Position numbers and translations under genes: made by a program. Source: Candidatus Pelagibacter sp. (GTDB lineage Bacteria > Pseudomonadota > Alphaproteobacteria > Pelagibacterales > Pelagibacteraceae). From it: DNA of 5,476 nt. The stretch is from the NCBI GenBank assembly GCA_002704185.1, contig PAFP01000024.1, positions 1 to 5,476 of the forward strand, given 5' to 3'. This document shows positions 1 through 5,408 of this stretch, piece after piece. Below the pieces are notes generated by a model that saw nothing but the letters and a program-made list of their open reading frames with translations, was not told the DNA's origin and ran no database searches. Each line of letters opens with the position of its first letter. The stretch's first letter is position 1.

Positions 1-410
1 ATTTTTCTAATTTCATCCATCATTGGAGATTTATTAACTCTTAACGCATGCTTATGGTTTTTAACCATTCCAGGCATTAAGGTAATATCAAATTCCGGGT
101 GAAATTTTGCAGCATATGCCAATGGGAAAGCTGAAATATCTAGCTGTCCAGTTGTCATAGGTTTCCACTGCTCTTTAGGTTTGTAAAGTGATTTTGCTGG
201 GTAGATTCTTATATCTATTCCAACATTTGCTTTTTTGATCTCATCAGCAATGATTTGAACCATTTCATGACGTACATCAAACTTACCATCTGCTCTTTTT
301 GTTCCTGGCCATTGGTGACTAGCTTTTAAAGTCTTAGCAATAGACTCACCTATTCCAGTAAATAAAAAGATTGTAGTAAGTGCATAAATGAATGTTTTTT
401 TTATATTCAT
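1..410 (-). CDS. TRAP transporter solute-binding protein, DctP family (N-terminal part, cut by window edge)
   Basis: Reading the minus strand from the ATG at 408-410 gives 136 open codons to the window edge with no stop. The product starts with a Sec signal peptide: basic residues K4-K5, a hydrophobic stretch at about 6-21, and a likely cleavage after A25 (S23-I-A25). The mature part begins KTLKASHQWPG and continues with a pattern typical of the DctP/TRAP periplasmic binding-protein family: an early helix ending in IADEIKKA, then IRIYPAKSL, a QWKPMTTGQLDISAF segment and a PEFDITLMPG segment. Family members capture organic acids (often C4-dicarboxylates, keto acids or similar) in the periplasm and hand them to a DctQ/DctM membrane pair driven by sodium or protons. 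The membrane genes would be expected to the left, outside the window. Full-length members are about 320-350 residues, so roughly 40% is visible. The substrate cannot be told, because the specificity arginine found in many members lies in the missing part. Start choice is firm: a Shine-Dalgarno sequence and the signal peptide both fit. Confidence 0.88.
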   Translation of the reverse strand, partial: MNIKKTFIYALTTIFLFTGIGESIAKTLKASHQWPGTKRADGKFDVRHEMVQIIADEIKKANVGIDIRIYPAKSLYKPKEQWKPMTTGQLDISAFPLAYAAKFHPEFDITLMPGMVKNHKHALRVNKSPMMDEIRK

Positions 411-488
411 TTCTATCCCCTCTTTATTAGTTAAATTGTTTGTTGGTTATTGAACTATATTTTGGTATTAAATTCAACTCTATATATA
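411..488. promoter_or_regulatory. Divergent intergenic control region between TRAP binding protein and CoA-transferase
   Basis: This 78-base AT-rich gap separates two divergent start codons and must hold promoters for both. No textbook promoter stands out. For the plus strand, weak options are TTGGTT (443-448) with TATTAA (466-471) at 17-base spacing, or a lone TATATT at 456-461. For the minus strand, TATAGT (454-459) is a possible -10 box that overlaps the plus-strand TATATT, which would make the two promoters mutually exclusive. A TTGAA/TTCAA inverted repeat (450-454 and 473-477) is the only candidate operator symmetry and is weak. A TATAAT at 485-490 overlaps the CoA-transferase ATG and cannot serve that start. 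Confidence 0.35.
417..424 (-). promoter_or_regulatory. Ribosome binding site of the TRAP binding-protein gene
   Basis: On the minus strand AAGAGGGG precedes the ATG at 410, with the GAGG core 8 bases upstream of it. This fits anti-Shine-Dalgarno pairing and fixes the start. It is one of only two convincing ribosome binding sites in the window. Confidence 0.7.
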
Positions 489-1634
489 ATGAATAAAAAT
501 GGCCCATTAAACGGATTATTAGTACTAGATCTTACTAGAGTTTTAGTGGGTCCATACTGTACAATGGTACTATCTGATCTAGGAGCAAGAGTAATAAAGG
601 TTGAGGCACCTGAAGTTGGAGATGACTCTAGAAGTTTTGGACCTTTTATTAAAGATCAATCAGCATATTTTATGTCACTTAATAGAGGAAAAGAAAGTAT
701 AGCTTTAAATTTAAAAAATGAAGATGATAAGAAAATTTTTGAAAAAATTTTAAGTAAGGCTGATATTTTAGTTGAAAATTTTAAACCAGGAACTTTAGAA
801 AGATGGGGTTTTGGTTATAAAGATACTAGCAAGAAATATCCAAAATTAATTTATGCTTCAGCTTCAGGTTTTGGCCAAACAGGTCCTTTTAAATCATTGC
901 CTGCCTACGATATGGTTGTACAAGGCATGGGTGGGTTAATGAGTGTTACTGGACATCCAAATTCAGAACCAACACGAGTTGGAACATCGATTGGTGATAT
1001 TACGGCAGGTTTATTTACATCTATTGCTATAAATGCTGCTCTGTATGATAGAAATAAGACAGGTAAAGGTATGCATATAGATATTTCTATGCTGGATTGC
1101 CAGATAGCAATTTTAGAAAATGCAATTGCGAGATATTTATCTAAAGGAGAAATACCTGGTCCTTTAGGTTCTAGGCATCCATCTATTGCTCCATTTGAAG
1201 CATTTAAGACCAAAGATAGCTACATTATTATTGCTGCTGGAAATGACAAACTATTTGAAAATATGTGTAAAGTTTTGAAAATTAATATTTATGAAAATGA
1301 AAAATTTAAAACAAATGGTTGTAGAAGTAAAAATATTGATGAATTAAAAAAAATCTTAGAATTAAAATTAGCACATAAATCAACTATTGATTGGTGTAAA
1401 ATCTTTGAAGAAAGTAAAATTCCTTGTGGTCCGATCAATAACATTAAAGATGCTGTCGAAAGCCCTCAAATAAAGGAGAGGAATATGGTTGTATCTGCAA
1501 ATCATAATAAAATTGGAACTTTTAAAATGGCCGGCAATCCTATTAAAATGTCTCCCTATAAAGATCCAGATACTAGAGGTGAAATTCCAGATTTAGATCA
1601 GCACCGAAAAAAGATTTTAGATGAATTTAGCTAA
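489..1634 (+). CDS. Class III CoA-transferase (CaiB/BaiF family)
   Basis: The 381-residue product is near the usual size of the family (about 380-430). These enzymes move coenzyme A between carboxylic acids through a covalent aspartyl-CoA intermediate, in the cytoplasm. Visible family marks are the N-terminal LDLTRVLVGPYCT block (residues 13-25), GARVIKVE (32-39), VENFKPG (95-101), and GDITAGL, whose D170 matches the catalytic aspartate (Asp169 of formyl-CoA transferase). After these come the NKTGKGMHIDISMLD block and, near the C-terminus, IPCGPINN. The formyl-CoA transferase signature is absent: its Gln17 position is L19 here, and the glycine-rich GGGGQ loop is missing. Instead GSRHPSIAPF (227-236) resembles the succinyl-CoA:dicarboxylate (SUGCT-like) branch, judged from memory. 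An acid such as glutarate, hydroxymethylglutarate or another dicarboxylate is plausible but unproven. I chose ATG 489 over an upstream in-frame TTG at 450, because the conserved fold begins about 7 residues after this Met and the 13 extra residues match nothing in the family. No Shine-Dalgarno precedes it. The 3' end overlaps rpoZ by 4 bases on the opposite strand. Confidence 0.9.
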   Translation: MNKNGPLNGLLVLDLTRVLVGPYCTMVLSDLGARVIKVEAPEVGDDSRSFGPFIKDQSAYFMSLNRGKESIALNLKNEDDKKIFEKILSKADILVENFKPGTLERWGFGYKDTSKKYPKLIYASASGFGQTGPFKSLPAYDMVVQGMGGLMSVTGHPNSEPTRVGTSIGDITAGLFTSIAINAALYDRNKTGKGMHIDISMLDCQIAILENAIARYLSKGEIPGPLGSRHPSIAPFEAFKTKDSYIIIAAGNDKLFENMCKVLKINIYENEKFKTNGCRSKNIDELKKILELKLAHKSTIDWCKIFEESKIPCGPINNIKDAVESPQIKERNMVVSANHNKIGTFKMAGNPIKMSPYKDPDTRGEIPDLDQHRKKILDEFS

Positions 1635-2080
1635 TCTTTAATTTGCTCAACGTTTTCAGATAAATTTTCTTCAACTTCGTTATCCTCTTCGTCTTCAGAT
1701 AACTGTTCATTGTTAGAACTAGATGTTTGTGGAACTTTTCTTGACCTTTTAGATGGTAATATAGGTTGACCAGATTTTGAAATTTCTCCTTTATAAATCT
1801 CATCGAATGCATCGCCTTCGGGAGCATCAAAATCCTCTTTTTCAATTGCATCCTCCGGATGATCCCTTGCTCTATCAATTGTAGCGTCTTCTAAAGCTTC
1901 TCTTTCTATTAGTTTATCTCCAATTTCTCTAAGTGAAATTACAGTTTTTTTGTCATTATCTTCAGGTACCAAAGGTTTGTCGCCAGCACTTAGCTGAAGT
2001 GTTCTTTCTTTTGCTAATATTACTAAATCGTACTGGTTGTCTACTTGTTCTAAACAATCTTCTACAGTTACTCTTGCCAT
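1631..2080 (-). CDS. rpoZ: DNA-directed RNA polymerase subunit omega, with long acidic C-terminal extension
   Basis: The N-terminus MARVTVEDCLEQVDNQYDLV matches the opening of bacterial omega. It is followed by the ILAKERTLQL helix, the PLVPEDNDKKTVISLREI block (about 36-53) and a short helix to about residue 60. Omega binds the C-terminal tail of the beta-prime subunit, aids RNA polymerase assembly and, in proteobacteria, contributes to one ppGpp-binding site. The protein is 149 residues, against 91 in E. coli and commonly about 110-135 in alphaproteobacteria. The extra length comprises a charged middle region (61-100), a basic/proline patch with PSKRSRKVP (109-117), and a strongly acidic tail in which 12 of residues 125-149 are D or E with a single lysine. 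The tail is probably disordered. spoT/relA, which often follows rpoZ, is not here; the downstream neighbour is the convergent CoA-transferase, with the stop codons overlapping. Its own promoter lies just upstream. No Shine-Dalgarno is seen, but the MARVTV start is unambiguous. Confidence 0.95.
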   Translation of the reverse strand: MARVTVEDCLEQVDNQYDLVILAKERTLQLSAGDKPLVPEDNDKKTVISLREIGDKLIEREALEDATIDRARDHPEDAIEKEDFDAPEGDAFDEIYKGEISKSGQPILPSKRSRKVPQTSSSNNEQLSEDEEDNEVEENLSENVEQIKD

Positions 2081-2087
2081 ATCGGAG

Positions 2088-2116
2088 CTTATAGAGATTT
2101 AATAATTAAATTTCAA
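2088..2116 (-). promoter_or_regulatory. Probable sigma-70 promoter of rpoZ, placing the transcription start at or next to the start codon
   Basis: On the minus strand TTGAAA (2111-2116) and TATAAG (2088-2093) are separated by exactly 17 bases; each matches the consensus at 5 of 6 positions. The -10 box is followed by only 7 bases before the rpoZ ATG, so initiation is expected within a base or two of that ATG. The -35 box contains the stop codon (TGA, 2113-2115) of the upstream MFS gene. The best-formed promoter in the window. Confidence 0.62.
2098..2110. repeat. Perfect 13-base AT palindrome in the rpoZ promoter spacer
   Basis: TTTAATAATTAAA is a 6-base inverted repeat around one central base, lying wholly between the -35 and -10 boxes of the rpoZ promoter. 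It could be an operator half-site pair, or simply chance in such AT-rich DNA. Confidence 0.3.
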
Positions 2117-3327
2117 GTAATTAAAATTGGTTTTATAGATTTATATTTAATCAAAAATATAAGGATAGATAAAACCACATAAATCAGCATTAATTTAAAA
2201 ATACTTGGCGCTGAAAGACCTATATCTATTAAATATCCAAATATTATTGGTGCCAATGCAGTGGAAAAAACCATTAAACTAACAGTTAAAGCTCTTATCG
2301 AGCCAAGATACTTTGTGCCGTAAATTTCAGACCAGGTTGAAGTTATTAGTACATTGGAGGCACCATTTGAAATTGACAGTAAAATCATAAAAAAGATCGG
2401 TGATAAAATAAAATCTGAATATATCACAATCAAAAAAGATAAAATCATTGGCATTAAATAAAATGGAAGTATTCTTCTCGCACTAAATTTGTCTATCAAA
2501 GAACCAAATACGCCTAGTGAGATAACACTAAAAATAGCATAAAATGTAAATCCTTTGGCTAAATATAAAATATTCCAATCTTTGCTTTCAAATATATATG
2601 ATTGATTAAGGAATATACCGGTGATTAGAAATGGTGGTGCCAATATTGCGGGCAATAAAAAGTAAAATTTACTATCCTTAATTACCTCGATCCTTTTCCA
2701 ATTTTTTATTTTTTTTATTTTTTCTTCTTTAAAAATCGTATTAGACTTTCTTTCTGTTTTTATTAGATATAATAATAAAGGAACTATTATAAAAAATAAA
2801 AATATGGAAATCCCTATCCAAATACTTTTCCAGTAAAACGTACTTAATAAGAATATAATAAATCCTGGTAACAAGCCCTCGCCTAATGATAAACCAAGCC
2901 ATGAAAATCCAAGCGCTTTACCTCTGTTTAAATTAAAAAATTTAGCCATAGACGTGCTTGATATATGGCACATCAATCCTTGACCAAATAATCTCAATAA
3001 AAAAAAGCCAAAAAATAATGTTATTAAAGAATTTATTAATCCAAAAAATAAGGTTGTGCATGCAAGTGAAATACTCACAAATAAAGTAAATTTTTGTAAA
3101 GAAACCTCATCTATTTTTTTTCCAATCCAAACTAATACTAAACTACTTAAAAGAGTAGCAGATGAGTAAATTGTTCCAAATTCAATATTAGTTAAATTTA
3201 TTTCTTCTCTTAAATAGGGATTAAACATCCCTATAAAAAACGTTTGTCCAAAACTTGAACAGAATGTTAGTATGAAACCAAAGAATAAGTATTTAAAATT
3301 TAGTCTAATAAAACTATAATTAATCAT
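2113..3327 (-). CDS. Major facilitator superfamily (MFS) transporter, 12 membrane segments
   Basis: The 404-residue hydrophobic protein has the size and 6+6 layout of an MFS secondary carrier of the inner membrane. Hydrophobic segments lie at about 11-33, 48-68, 79-97, 100-118, 137-160, 168-190, then 220-240, 256-278, 286-304, 308-330, 343-365 and 375-395. The central cytoplasmic loop (191-219) is lysine-rich. The loop after segment 8 carries a good MFS motif A (G275-SLI-D279-K280-FSAR-R); the equivalent after segment 2 (GKKIDEVSLQK) is degenerate. The segment RLFGQGLMCHISSTSMAKFF followed by NRGKALG resembles a proteobacterial MFS group related to monocarboxylate/oxalate-formate-type carriers, but the substrate cannot be assigned. 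The ATG at 3327 has no Shine-Dalgarno. No other usable start occurs before Met34, and starting there would delete segment 1. The gene lies head to head with the oxidoreductase gene, 19 bases apart, and its 3' end is 32 bases upstream of rpoZ, into which it may read. Confidence 0.87.
   Translation of the reverse strand: MINYSFIRLNFKYLFFGFILTFCSSFGQTFFIGMFNPYLREEINLTNIEFGTIYSSATLLSSLVLVWIGKKIDEVSLQKFTLFVSISLACTTLFFGLINSLITLFFGFFLLRLFGQGLMCHISSTSMAKFFNLNRGKALGFSWLGLSLGEGLLPGFIIFLLSTFYWKSIWIGISIFLFFIIVPLLLYLIKTERKSNTIFKEEKIKKIKNWKRIEVIKDSKFYFLLPAILAPPFLITGIFLNQSYIFESKDWNILYLAKGFTFYAIFSVISLGVFGSLIDKFSARRILPFYLMPMILSFLIVIYSDFILSPIFFMILLSISNGASNVLITSTWSEIYGTKYLGSIRALTVSLMVFSTALAPIIFGYLIDIGLSAPSIFKLMLIYVVLSILIFLIKYKSIKPILIT
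3292..3320 (+). promoter_or_regulatory. Probable promoter of the oxidoreductase/flavoprotein operon
   Basis: A perfect TATAAT (3315-3320) lies 17 bases after TTTAAA (3292-3297, 4 of 6 to consensus). Initiation near 3327 would leave a leader of about 20 bases containing the Shine-Dalgarno. The whole promoter sits inside the first codons of the divergent MFS gene. Confidence 0.5.
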
Positions 3328-3334
3328 TTAAAAA

Positions 3335-3340
3335 AAGGAG
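3335..3340 (+). promoter_or_regulatory. Ribosome binding site of the HIBADH-family oxidoreductase
   Basis: AAGGAG with a 6-base spacer before ATG 3347 is a near-ideal Shine-Dalgarno, and it fixes the start codon. Confidence 0.8.
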
Positions 3341-3346
3341 TTTATA

Positions 3347-4216
3347 ATGTCAAAAGTATCATTTATCGGATTAGGTGTCATGGGATATCCTATGGCAGGA
3401 TATATAGCAAAAGCAGGTCATGAAGTAACTGTTTATAATAGAACTAAATCTAAAGCCGAAAAATGGACAAAAGAATTTAAAGGTAAACTCGCAGATACAC
3501 CAAAAGAGTGTGTTAATGATGGTGAATTCATATTTTCTTGTGTTGGTAATGATAATGATTTACGTGAAGTGACTATTGGAACAAATGGGTCTTTTCACAA
3601 TATAAAATCAGGAGCAGTTTATATTGATAATACAACAGCTTCGGCAAAAGTAGCGAGAGAACTATTTAATATTGCTAAGGAAAAAAATTTTGGTTTCTTA
3701 GATGCGCCTGTTTCAGGTGGCCAAGCAGGAGCTGAGAATGGTGCATTAACTGTTATGATTGGCGGTGAAGAAAAAGATTTTATAAAAGCTCAACCAATAA
3801 TAAATTGTTATAGTAAAAAAATGAAATTACTTGGTGCATCTGGTAATGGACAGCTTGCAAAAATGGTTAACCAAATTTGTATAGCAGGACTTGTGCAAGG
3901 TTTGTCTGAAGGATTGAGGTTTGGTCAAAATGCAGGTTTAAATGTAAAAGATGTTATCGAGGTTATTTCTAAAGGCGCTGCACAATCTTGGCAAATGGAA
4001 AATAGATTTAATACAATGCTTGATAACAAATTTAGTTTTGGTTTTGCTGTTGACTGGATGAGAAAAGATTTAGCAATCGCTTTAGAAGAAGCATTATCTA
4101 ATGGATCAAAATTACCTGTTACAGAAATTGTTGATAAATTTTATGAACAAATACAAGAAAGTGGTGGCAATAGGTTTGATACATCAAGTTTAATAACCCT
4201 ACTACCCAAAAAATAA
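3347..4216 (+). CDS. NAD(P)-dependent beta-hydroxyacid dehydrogenase (3-hydroxyisobutyrate dehydrogenase family)
   Basis: The 289-residue protein matches the family's usual length. An N-terminal Rossmann domain (about 1-160) opens with the dinucleotide-binding GLGVMG (8-13). NRT at 31-33 puts an arginine after the second beta strand, which in this family favours NADP(H) over NAD(H). The substrate loop is DAPVSGG (119-125), followed by GAENGALTVMIGG. The all-helical C-terminal domain (about 166-287) begins with the catalytic block GNGQLAKMVNQ, with catalytic lysine K172 and N176, and has the conserved K240-D241 further on. Such enzymes interconvert small 3-hydroxy acids and the matching semialdehydes or keto acids, for example 3-hydroxyisobutyrate, tartronate or succinic semialdehyde/4-hydroxybutyrate. 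DAPVSGG with NGALTVM looks more like 3-hydroxyisobutyrate dehydrogenase than the glyoxylate reductase branch, but the substrate is uncertain. It is likely co-transcribed with the flavoprotein gene 2 bases downstream. Confidence 0.92.
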   Translation: MSKVSFIGLGVMGYPMAGYIAKAGHEVTVYNRTKSKAEKWTKEFKGKLADTPKECVNDGEFIFSCVGNDNDLREVTIGTNGSFHNIKSGAVYIDNTTASAKVARELFNIAKEKNFGFLDAPVSGGQAGAENGALTVMIGGEEKDFIKAQPIINCYSKKMKLLGASGNGQLAKMVNQICIAGLVQGLSEGLRFGQNAGLNVKDVIEVISKGAAQSWQMENRFNTMLDNKFSFGFAVDWMRKDLAIALEEALSNGSKLPVTEIVDKFYEQIQESGGNRFDTSSLITLLPKK

Positions 4217-4218
4217 TT

Positions 4219-4836
4219 GTGAACAAGCAAACACCTAATTTCTACAATAATAAGGATCTAATTTATGATGAGATTTGGAACCTTTTATCAAGAGGAGTTG
4301 TTGATAGAAGTGAAGAATTTAGATTGCCTACTGTTATACTAAATGATGGTAAATTTTCTGACGGAAGAATTGTAGTATTGCGTGGAGCATTTAAAGATAT
4401 AAATACTATAAGATTTCATACTGATTATCGTTCAGATAAAATTAGAATATTAAAAATAAATAATAATATTTGTTTTGTATTTTATAATAAAAAAAGAAAA
4501 ATTCAGGTTCGAATAAAAGGAACAGCTTTGATAAATTACAACAATGAAATTGCCAAAAAAGCTTGGGTGAAGACTCAAGTTATAAGTAGAAAATGTTATT
4601 TAGCTTCTAATCCACCTGGCACGATATCAAGAGAACCAACTTCTGGATTATCAAAAGAGCTTGAAGGTAAAAATCCAGAGATTAATAATACTGAAATTGG
4701 TTATAATAATTTTTGTGTCATCGATACTAAAATCAATAAATTTGAGTGGTTATATTTAGCATCCCAAGGTCATAGAAGAGCTAAAATATCTGTAACAGAT
4801 AATAATAATATTTCTTCTCAATGGATAACACCATAA
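4219..4836 (+). CDS. Pyridoxamine 5'-phosphate oxidase-like FMN-binding protein (GTG start)
   Basis: The 205-residue product looks like the Alr4036-type branch of the pyridoxamine-phosphate oxidase split-barrel flavoproteins. Supporting blocks are an N-terminal helix with EIWNLLSRGVVDRS (18-31), RIVVLRG (50-56), HTDYRSDK (67-74, the segment that in relatives contacts the FMN phosphate), a beta strand NICFVFYN and QVRIKGTA (96-103). A C-terminal strand FEWLYL and HRRA (185-188) occupy the place of the substrate/FMN-binding end. Canonical PdxH makes pyridoxal phosphate, but this branch is divergent and its substrate is unknown; true PNPOx activity should not be assumed. No ATG occurs in frame, so GTG 4219 is the start. 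It lies 2 bases after the TAA of the dehydrogenase gene, with no Shine-Dalgarno, which implies translational coupling. AAT-rich stretches give many asparagines. The gene ends 14 bases from the convergent carbonic anhydrase-like gene. Confidence 0.82.
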   Translation: MNKQTPNFYNNKDLIYDEIWNLLSRGVVDRSEEFRLPTVILNDGKFSDGRIVVLRGAFKDINTIRFHTDYRSDKIRILKINNNICFVFYNKKRKIQVRIKGTALINYNNEIAKKAWVKTQVISRKCYLASNPPGTISREPTSGLSKELEGKNPEINNTEIGYNNFCVIDTKINKFEWLYLASQGHRRAKISVTDNNNISSQWITP

Positions 4837-4850
4837 AATAATAATCAAAT

Positions 4851-5372
4851 TTAATTATTTTCTAAATTTTTTTCAAAATTTTTCCAGTTATTAACATATC
4901 TAAGTGCATTTTCCTTTATAGCAACAATATCTGTATCTGTGACTTGTCTAATAACTTTACCTGGTGAACCCACAACAAGAGATCTATCAGGAATATTTTT
5001 ATTTTCAGCTATCAATGAATTTGCTCCGATTATGCAATTTTTTCCTATTTTAGATCCATTAAGTATTGTTGCACCTATTCCAATTAAACTGTCATCACCT
5101 ATTGAGCATCCATGAAGCATAGCTAAATGTCCAACTGTTACGCCTTTACCTATGTTGAGAGGAAAACTGGCGTCCGTATGTAAAACACAATTATCTTGAA
5201 TATTTGATCCTGAACCAACTTCAATATTTTCAATATCACCTCTTAAAACTGCTCCAAACCAAATACTAGAATTCTCTTTTAAAGTAACATCTCCAATGAT
5301 TATTGCATTATGTGCTATCCAAGTATTTTCATGTCTTTGGATTTTTTTATTACCCAATTGATAAATTGTCAT
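4851..5372 (-). CDS. Gamma-class carbonic anhydrase-like hexapeptide-repeat protein
   Basis: The 173-residue protein is a left-handed beta-helix of imperfect hexapeptide turns (about residues 18-138) followed by a C-terminal helix (about 146-170), the standard size for the YrdA/PaaY/CamH group. Three histidines, H65, H82 and H87, occupy the metal-ligand positions, in CVLHTD and VGHLAMLHGC. R44 and D46 (RGD) and Q59-D60 match Arg59, Asp61, Gln75 and Asp76 of the archaeal enzyme Cam. The Cam proton-shuttle glutamates are not conserved: I47 replaces Glu62, and the short loop after H65 lacks Glu84. Members form trimers; some hydrate carbon dioxide, while PaaY is a thioesterase and others have no known activity. 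The function here could be carbonic anhydrase, a metal-binding scaffold or a small-acyl hydrolase. The MTIYQLGNKK start is typical and no Shine-Dalgarno precedes it. It is probably monocistronic, between a convergent and a divergent neighbour. Confidence 0.9.
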   Translation of the reverse strand: MTIYQLGNKKIQRHENTWIAHNAIIIGDVTLKENSSIWFGAVLRGDIENIEVGSGSNIQDNCVLHTDASFPLNIGKGVTVGHLAMLHGCSIGDDSLIGIGATILNGSKIGKNCIIGANSLIAENKNIPDRSLVVGSPGKVIRQVTDTDIVAIKENALRYVNNWKNFEKNLENN

Positions 5373-5397
5373 TTAATATATAGATTAATTATATAAA
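5366..5397 (+). promoter_or_regulatory. Candidate promoter of the thioredoxin-like gene, overlapping the opposite -10 box
   Basis: TTGTCA (5366-5371, 5 of 6 to consensus) covers the start codon of the divergent gene. TATAAA (5392-5397) lies 20 bases later, or the weaker TATATA (5390-5395) 18 bases later. Initiation near 5402-5404 would leave only about 5-7 bases before ATG 5409. The long spacer lowers confidence. Confidence 0.3.
5388..5393 (-). promoter_or_regulatory. Candidate -10 box for the carbonic anhydrase-like gene
   Basis: A perfect TATAAT on the minus strand would start transcription near 5381, giving a leader of about 9 bases. No good -35 box is seen 16-18 bases upstream. In such AT-rich DNA this is only suggestive. 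Confidence 0.35.
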
Positions 5398-5408
5398 ATT
5401 TTTTTAAA

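Noticed and set aside
450..488. Upstream TTG start giving the CoA-transferase 13 extra residues
   Set aside because: The extra residues show no family similarity and cover likely promoter sequence. ATG 489 sits just before the conserved N-terminal block and gives D170, in register with the known catalytic Asp169.
485..490. TATAAT at the CoA-transferase start
   Set aside because: Transcription from it would begin downstream of ATG 489 and no later usable in-frame start exists, so it cannot drive this gene.
905..1213. Minus-strand open frame of 102 codons inside the CoA-transferase gene
   Set aside because: It lies wholly opposite a strongly conserved coding region, has no ribosome site and resembles no protein family; a shadow frame.
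1627..1878. Minus-strand open frame of 83 codons overlapping rpoZ in another frame
   Set aside because: It lies inside the rpoZ tail region, is low-complexity and lysine/leucine-rich, and has no independent start signals. The rpoZ frame has clear homology.
4835..4861. Possible bidirectional terminator between the flavoprotein and carbonic anhydrase-like genes
   Set aside because: AAAATAAT and ATTATTTT can pair across an 11-base loop, but the stem has no G-C pair and the T-run follows several bases later, inside the convergent gene. In DNA this AT-rich such pairing is expected by chance.
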